NCBI GenBank assembly: GCA_009923895.1
Contig: RFSP01000045.1
Coordinates: 1-10,478, forward strand
Source: Betaproteobacteria bacterium
GTDB taxonomy: Bacteria > Pseudomonadota > Gammaproteobacteria > Burkholderiales > Burkholderiaceae_C
Direction: 5' to 3'
DNA length: 10,478 nucleotides
Below, one piece after another: positions 6,888 to 10,478 of the stretch. A program made the position numbers and the translations under genes. Below the pieces are notes generated by a model. The model searched no databases, was not told where the DNA came from, and saw only the letters and a list, made by a program, of their open reading frames with translations. Position 1 is the stretch's first letter. The number at the start of each line of letters is the position of its first letter.

Positions 6888-8375
6888 TTACTTGCTGTAC
6901 GCCGTCTCTCCGTGCGAGGAGATGTCCAGACCCTCTCGCTCCTCTTCCTCGCTGACACGCAGTCCGATGACCAGATCCACGATCTTGAAGGACACCGCCG
7001 CGACCACACCCGACCAGATGACGGTCACGCCCACCGCCTTGGCTTGGATGATGAGCTGGTCCATCACGCCGGCCGAACCCACCGTGCCGGTGACCCAGTC
7101 GGTGACCATGCCAGGGCCGCCCAGCACCTGGGTGTTGAACACGCCGGTGAGCAAGGCACCCACGATGCCGCCCACGCCGTGCACGCCAAAGACATCCAAA
7201 GAGTCGTCAGCACCGAGCATCTTCTTCAGGCCGTTGACGCCCCACAGGCAAGCCAAACCGGCGATGAAACCAATCAGGATGGCGCCCATGATGCCCACAT
7301 TGCCCGCGGCCGGCGTGATGGCCACCAAGCCTGCCACGGCACCCGAGGCGGCACCCAGCATGGATGCCTTGCCTCGCATCAAGGCCTCACCCAAGCACCA
7401 GGCCAGGACGGCCGCCGAAGTGGCTGTGAAGGTGTTGAGGAAAGCCAAGGCAGCGCTGTTGCCGGCCTCCAACGCAGAGCCCGCGTTGAAGCCAAACCAA
7501 CCCACCCACAGCAAGGACGCGCCCACCATGGTCAGCGTGAGGCTGTGCGGGGTCATCGACTCCTTGCCATATCCCACGCGTTTGCCCGCCATATAGGCGC
7601 CCACCAAGCCTGCCACTGCCGCGTTGATGTGCACCACCGTGCCGCCGGCGAAGTCCAAGGCGCCCCACTGCCAGATCAGGCCGGCTTTGGCGTTCATGGC
7701 ATCGACCACCTCTTTGCCGGTATAGGCATCGGGACCCATCCAGAACCACACCATGTGTGCGATGGGCGCGTAGCTGAAGGTGAACCACAGCACCATGAAC
7801 AGCAGCACCGCAGAGAACTTCATGCGCTCAGCAAAGGCGCCCACGATCAGGCAGCAGGTGATTGCGGCGAATGTCGCCTGGAACACCACAAACACGATCT
7901 CGGGCAAGACCACACCCTTGCTGAAGGTGGCCGCCGTGGCGAATTCTCCCTTGATGGGATCGAAGACCCCTTTGAGGAACAGCCGGTCAAAGCCGCCAAA
8001 GAAGGCATTGCCCTCGGTGAAGGCCAGGCTGTAGCCGTACAGGGCCCACAGCACCACGATGAGCGAGAACGTCACAAACACCTGCATCAACACCGACAAC
8101 ATGTTTTTGCTGCGCACCAACCCGCCGTAAAACAGGGCCAGACCCGGGATCGACATCATGATCACGAGGATGGTGGACACCAGCATCCAGCTGACGTCGC
8201 CCTTGTTGGGCACGGGAGCCGAGGCGACGGCCGAAGCAGCGTCCACCACAGCAGAGGCCGCGGCGGCCACAGCCGACGCCGCAGGCGCAGAGGCCGCAGC
8301 GGTTTGCGCATCGGCCAGACCCGCGAAGCCCAAGGCCGCAAGGCCCAGGGACAAGAAAAGAGGTAGTTTTTTCAT
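6888..8375 (-). CDS. amtB: Ammonium channel/transporter AmtB
   Basis: An inner-membrane ammonium channel of the Amt/Mep/Rh family, 495 residues. A signal-peptide-like start (MKKLPLFLSLGLAALGFAGLADAQ, 1-24) is followed by an alanine-rich stretch (25-55) and then about 11 membrane helices. Family marks: NKGDVSWMLVSTILVIMMSIPGLALFYGGLVRSKN (57-91); the Amt signature DFAGGTVVHINAAVAGLVGAY (241-261), with pore His249; WVGWFGFNAGS (290-300); and DVFGVHGVGGIVGALLTGVF (394-413), with the second pore His399. The tail GLRVSEEEEREGLDISSHGE (471-490) is the conserved cytoplasmic end that contacts GlnK. The ATG at 8375 has GGAGAG nine bases upstream. A TTG at 8420 would add 15 residues overlapping glnK and that binding site, and I reject it. 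It is the last gene of the operon, 41 bp after glnK, so channel and regulator are made together. Confidence 0.96.
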   Translation of the reverse strand: MKKLPLFLSLGLAALGFAGLADAQTAAASAPAASAVAAAASAVVDAASAVASAPVPNKGDVSWMLVSTILVIMMSIPGLALFYGGLVRSKNMLSVLMQVFVTFSLIVVLWALYGYSLAFTEGNAFFGGFDRLFLKGVFDPIKGEFATAATFSKGVVLPEIVFVVFQATFAAITCCLIVGAFAERMKFSAVLLFMVLWFTFSYAPIAHMVWFWMGPDAYTGKEVVDAMNAKAGLIWQWGALDFAGGTVVHINAAVAGLVGAYMAGKRVGYGKESMTPHSLTLTMVGASLLWVGWFGFNAGSALEAGNSAALAFLNTFTATSAAVLAWCLGEALMRGKASMLGAASGAVAGLVAITPAAGNVGIMGAILIGFIAGLACLWGVNGLKKMLGADDSLDVFGVHGVGGIVGALLTGVFNTQVLGGPGMVTDWVTGTVGSAGVMDQLIIQAKAVGVTVIWSGVVAAVSFKIVDLVIGLRVSEEEEREGLDISSHGETAYSK

Positions 8376-8416
8376 GGGAAGAATCTCTCCAGTAGGGGCT
8401 TCATTCGCGGGCATGC

Positions 8417-8755
8417 TCAAAGCGCGTCTTTGCCGGTCTCGCCGGTTCGGATGCGCACCACCTGCTCCAGCGACGACACGAAGATCTTTCCGTCACCGAT
8501 TTTTCCGGTGCGGGCAGAGCCTTCGATGGCCTCGATCACACGCTCCACGAGCGCGTCGTCCACGGCCGCTTCGATCTTCACTTTGGGCAAGAAGTCGACC
8601 ACGTATTCCGCGCCGCGATAGAGCTCGGTGTGGCCCTTTTGACGACCGAAGCCCTTGACTTCGGTCACCGTGATGCCCTGCACACCGATGTTGCTGAGGG
8701 CCTCACGCACTTCGTCGAGCTTGAAGGGCTTGACGATGGCTGTCACCATTTTCAT
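8417..8755 (-). CDS. glnK: Nitrogen regulatory PII protein GlnK
   Basis: A 112-residue PII signal protein, the canonical length, acting as a cytoplasmic trimer that binds ATP/ADP and 2-oxoglutarate. Under ammonium sufficiency it docks on AmtB and closes it. The T-loop KGFGRQKGHTELYRGAEY (34-51) carries the uridylylation site Tyr51, and GSARTGKIGDGKIFV (79-93) is the nucleotide-binding PII signature. The C-terminus RIRTGETGKDAL is typical. The ATG at 8755 gives the standard N-terminus MKMVTAIVKPFKLDEV with AGGAG six bases upstream; the open frame extending to 8875 is overlap with the porin gene. I call it GlnK and not GlnB from its place directly before amtB. The sequence alone separates the two paralogues poorly. 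Confidence 0.95.
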   Translation of the reverse strand: MKMVTAIVKPFKLDEVREALSNIGVQGITVTEVKGFGRQKGHTELYRGAEYVVDFLPKVKIEAAVDDALVERVIEAIEGSARTGKIGDGKIFVSSLEQVVRIRTGETGKDAL

Positions 8756-8769
8756 AAAGGGCTCCTGAT

Positions 8770-9531
8770 TTAAAAGTTGTACTTGGCACCCAGCACGACC
8801 GAAGCCTTGCCGAGGTTTTGCTTCGTCGGCCCCAAATAGGCTTTGGTGCTCGTGCCCACCAGCGCGCCACTCCACGTCACCCCGCTGATCTCCTTGCTCA
8901 CGGTCAACGAGTAATCGGAGTAGCTGTAGGCACCGTTTTTCTTCACGGCTTGGTAGCCGATGTGCGGCGCGATCGTCAGGCCGGCCGCTTCAAACGTCCC
9001 CGTGAGGTCCAGATACCCACTGCCCTTGCTGTTGGCAAAACCGAACAGATTGGAGGTGCTGTGCGAGTACTTGGCAGTGACCGGGCCGAAGGTCAACGCG
9101 CCATAGAGCTCAACGGTGTTGGCTGAAGGATTCAGACCGTTGCTCGGGTAGCTGTAGGTCAACACGCCAATGTCATAAGCCGTGTCTTTGGCCAAGTCAC
9201 CCTTGACGCCACCGTAGATATCGATCTCGGTGTTGGCCTTGCCGCCGGAGTCTTTGATCCAGTTGATGGTGGACGCCCAGGCACCCAGATAAAACGCACC
9301 CTGGGTCACATCGAAGCCGCCTTGCAAGGCAGGCTTGAGGCGCGATTGCGAAATGCCGCGGTAACGGTACTCGGTGACGGCGCCAATGTTGAAGGTCAAG
9401 GGTGACGCCTCCGGGGCCGCAGCCGGCGCTGCCGCCGGGGCTGCGGTTTGGGCTTGTGCCACGGCGGGCGCCACACTCAGTTGCACGGCACAGGCCACGG
9501 AAGCCAGCGCGATCAAAGAGGTCTTTTTCAT
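8770..9531 (-). CDS. TorF-family putative porin, first gene of the ammonium operon
   Basis: A 253-residue exported protein. The signal peptide is MKKTSLIALASVACAVQLSV running to AVAQA|QT (cleavage near residue 27), followed by a low-complexity Ala/Pro linker (29-43). The rest is a predicted beta barrel. The block FNIGAVTEYRYRGISQS (47-63) is the hallmark of the TorF/Gcw_chp family. The protein ends in YNF with a terminal phenylalanine, as expected for Bam-assembled barrels. The family is described as putative porins, but the substrate is unknown. Placement directly before glnK-amtB (14-bp gap), under a sigma-54 promoter, suggests passage of small nitrogen compounds under limitation. I recall a membrane-associated gene called nlmA in the same position in Herbaspirillum, but cannot verify homology here. 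The ATG at 9531 is preceded by GGAG; the open frame upstream to 9555 adds eight residues without a signal-peptide shape. Confidence 0.85.
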   Translation of the reverse strand: MKKTSLIALASVACAVQLSVAPAVAQAQTAAPAAAPAAAPEASPLTFNIGAVTEYRYRGISQSRLKPALQGGFDVTQGAFYLGAWASTINWIKDSGGKANTEIDIYGGVKGDLAKDTAYDIGVLTYSYPSNGLNPSANTVELYGALTFGPVTAKYSHSTSNLFGFANSKGSGYLDLTGTFEAAGLTIAPHIGYQAVKKNGAYSYSDYSLTVSKEISGVTWSGALVGTSTKAYLGPTKQNLGKASVVLGAKYNF

Positions 9532-9573
9532 AGGGTCTCCAAGGTTGCAAATCAAATAAATGTGAAAGCTTCA

Positions 9574-9588
9574 GCAGCTTCCGTGCCA
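9574..9588 (-). promoter_or_regulatory. Sigma-54 (RpoN) -24/-12 promoter for porin-glnK-amtB
   Basis: The minus strand reads TGGCACGGAAGCTGC. Against the RpoN consensus TGGCACG-N4-TTGC, the -24 half is perfect, the GG-to-GC spacing is exact and only one base differs in the -12 half. The predicted start lies near 9562, giving a leader of about 30 bases before the porin ATG at 9531. Activation by NtrC under nitrogen limitation is inferred from the genes served. Confidence 0.8.
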
Positions 9589-9629
9589 TCGGGCCAAAGG
9601 CGCGGCAGCGCCAGATGGGCCCCAGGAAA

Positions 9630-9646
9630 GCACCCAAAGCTTGCGA
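9630..9646. promoter_or_regulatory. Candidate NtrC site (proximal, weak)
   Basis: GCACCC (5 of 6 to the left half-site), a five-base spacer, then TTGCGA (3 of 6). It is centred about 76 bases upstream of the predicted start. Only the left half is convincing; a paired weak and strong site would fit cooperative NtrC binding. Confidence 0.25.
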
Positions 9647-9682
9647 AAAGGCCCCTCCTCCTGGAGTGGGCCCCAAAATTGG

Positions 9683-9699
9683 GCGCCCCAAAATGGTGC
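9683..9699. promoter_or_regulatory. Candidate NtrC enhancer site (distal)
   Basis: GCGCCC-N5-TGGTGC compared with the NtrC dyad GCACCA-N5-TGGTGC. The right half is perfect, the left half is 4 of 6, and the spacing is exact. Its centre is about 129 bases upstream of the predicted sigma-54 start, a typical enhancer distance. Confidence 0.5.
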
Positions 9700-9710
9700 T
9701 TCCCCCAGGC

Positions 9711-9735
9711 GCCTCGCATTCAGACAATGCGAGGC
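9711..9735. repeat. Perfect 10-bp inverted repeat upstream of comM
   Basis: GCCTCGCATT (9711-9720), spacer CAGAC, AATGCGAGGC (9726-9735). There are no mismatches and no T-run on either side, so it is not a terminator. It ends 23 bases before the comM ATG. It could be an operator for a dimeric repressor or a hairpin in the comM leader RNA. Confidence 0.7.
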
Positions 9736-9758
9736 ATGTTCGTCGCTGGAGACCCCTC

Positions 9759-10478
9759 ATGACATTGGCCGTGGTCATCACCCGGGCCCTGGAGGGCATG
9801 GACGCCAAGGAAGTGCGGGTGGAGGTGCATTTGGCCAATGGGCTGCCCAGCTTCACCCTGGTGGGACTGGCCGACACCGAAGTCAAAGAGTCCCGGGAGC
9901 GGGTGCGTGCGGCCTTGTCCGAAAGCGGATTCGCCTTCCCCCACAACCGACGCATCACGGTCAATTTGGCTCCGGCCGACTTGCCCAAAGAGTCGGGGCG
10001 CTTTGACCTGCCCATTGCCGTGGGCATCTTGGCGGCCTCGGGTGTCATTGACACCCAGCGGCTGGATCGCCTGGAGTTCGCGGGCGAGCTGTCACTGGCG
10101 GGCGAATTGCGGCCCATTCGCGGTGCCATGGCCCTGGCCTTGGCGGTCAGACAAGCCAGCCTTTTGGGCGGGCCGGTGCGCAGCCTGGTGCTCCCCGCCG
10201 CCAGCGCACAGTCGGCCGCCCGGGTGCGCGGCTTGGACGTTCGTGGGGCCGCACACCTGCGCGAAGTCATCCAGGCGCTAAGTGTCAAAACACCCGAAGG
10301 TCCCACCCAATTGGACTTGCCACGCGCTCGGCCCTCCGCGCGGTCAAGTCCGCTCGCCCCAAGCAGCCACAGCCTCGACTTGCAAGACGTCCGTGGCCAA
10401 AGCGCGGCCAAGCGGGCCCTGGAAATCGCTGCCGCGGGTGGCCACAGCTTGCTGCTGGTGGGCCCGCCAGGCACAGGC
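9759..10478 (+). CDS. comM: ComM/YifB, Mg-chelatase-like AAA+ ATPase (5' part, cut by window edge)
   Basis: The frame is open from ATG 9759 to the edge and gives 240 residues of a protein usually near 500. The N-terminal chelatase/Lon-like domain is clear: VVITRALEGMDAKEVRVEVH (5-24), GLPSFTLVGLADTEVKESRERVRAAL (28-53), FPHNRRITVNLAPADLPKESGRFDLPIAVGILAASG (60-95) and EFAGELSLAGELRPIRGA (106-123). A variable Pro/Ser/Ala linker (about 180-205) precedes DLQDVRGQSAAKRALEIAAAGGHSLLLVGPPGTG (207-240). The window stops inside Walker A, just before the expected Lys. The family is hexameric; ComM acts as a helicase promoting branch migration during natural transformation, while YifB in non-competent species has no settled role. 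GGAG stands seven bases before the ATG. It is transcribed divergently from the porin operon. Confidence 0.93.
   Translation, partial: MTLAVVITRALEGMDAKEVRVEVHLANGLPSFTLVGLADTEVKESRERVRAALSESGFAFPHNRRITVNLAPADLPKESGRFDLPIAVGILAASGVIDTQRLDRLEFAGELSLAGELRPIRGAMALALAVRQASLLGGPVRSLVLPAASAQSAARVRGLDVRGAAHLREVIQALSVKTPEGPTQLDLPRARPSARSSPLAPSSHSLDLQDVRGQSAAKRALEIAAAGGHSLLLVGPPGTG

Larger units (their letters stand above)
9532..9758. promoter_or_regulatory. Divergent regulatory region between the porin gene and comM
   Basis: A 227-bp non-coding region. From the porin side outward it holds the porin Shine-Dalgarno, an A/T-rich leader, the sigma-54 promoter and two candidate NtrC sites. On the comM side are the perfect inverted repeat and the comM Shine-Dalgarno GGAG (9748-9751). 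I find no strong sigma-70 promoter for comM. The best -10-like hexamer, GACAAT at 9723-9728, lies inside the inverted repeat and has only a poor -35 at 17 bp. Confidence 0.7.

Noticed and set aside
5928..8366. An 812-codon open frame on the plus strand opposite gshA and amtB
   Set aside because: Both minus-strand genes are recognised end to end. The antisense frame has Gln/His/Arg-rich text with no domain and crosses the amt terminator. Long antisense frames are expected from codon bias in GC-rich genes.
9197..10474. A 425-codon minus-strand frame covering antisense comM, the intergenic region and the porin start
   Set aside because: It conflicts with comM and with the signal-peptide start of the porin, and its Arg/Ser-rich text is typical of a shadow frame.
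1..10478. Search by eye for CRISPR arrays, insertion sequences, tRNA genes, toxin-antitoxin or phage genes
   Set aside because: I saw no regularly spaced repeats, transposase-like frames, cloverleaf-like sequences or small paired genes. The window is filled by conserved housekeeping and transport genes.

Overview
The window looks like a chromosomal segment of a GC-rich betaproteobacterium, most likely order Burkholderiales and close to Comamonadaceae. The evidence is the glutamate-cysteine ligase of the 'T. ferrooxidans' type (GshA, 432 aa), the TorF-like porin / GlnK / Amt gene trio, and the overall protein flavour and base composition. I see no insertion sequence, phage gene, tRNA, rRNA or CRISPR array. 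Almost all of the content is conserved housekeeping and nutrient-uptake genes, and I do not see an evident undescribed system.

Layout. (1) 1-198, plus strand: the last 65 codons of an outer-membrane beta-barrel gene, followed by a non-coding stretch with a strong intrinsic terminator at 313-345. (2) Minus strand, read from about 6800 down to about 350: a compact operon gshA - kup - gshB - uup - truncated EamA/DMT permease. The gaps are 4, 13 and 20 bp, ending with an ATGA start/stop overlap. It combines both steps of glutathione synthesis, a low-affinity K+ uptake permease and an ABC-F ATPase. The last gene is broken after about 107 codons. (3) Minus strand, read from 9531 down to 6888: the nitrogen-scavenging operon of TorF-family porin, glnK (PII protein) and amtB-type ammonium channel. 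It is closed by a near-ideal terminator at 6836-6870, only about 45 bp before gshA. (4) Divergent plus strand from 9759 to the edge: the N-terminal 240 codons of comM/yifB (Mg-chelatase-like AAA+ protein), cut inside its Walker A motif.

How they work together. The 227-bp divergent region 9532-9758 carries a very good sigma-54 (-24/-12) promoter pointing at the porin gene, with candidate NtrC sites about 75 and 130 bp upstream of the predicted start. This indicates nitrogen-limitation control of porin-glnK-amt: the porin may help solutes cross the outer membrane, Amt imports ammonium, and GlnK senses nitrogen status and gates Amt. The same region holds a perfect 10-bp inverted repeat just before comM. 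In the glutathione operon every gene after gshA has its own Shine-Dalgarno sequence, two with rare starts (kup TTG, gshB GTG). gshA itself lacks a well-spaced one and may be leaderless.

Points worth a second look are the sigma-54/NtrC architecture, the altered glycine-rich loop in GshA, the K+ permease embedded between gshA and gshB, the truncated permease at the operon end, and the inverted repeat and possible minicistron in front of comM.
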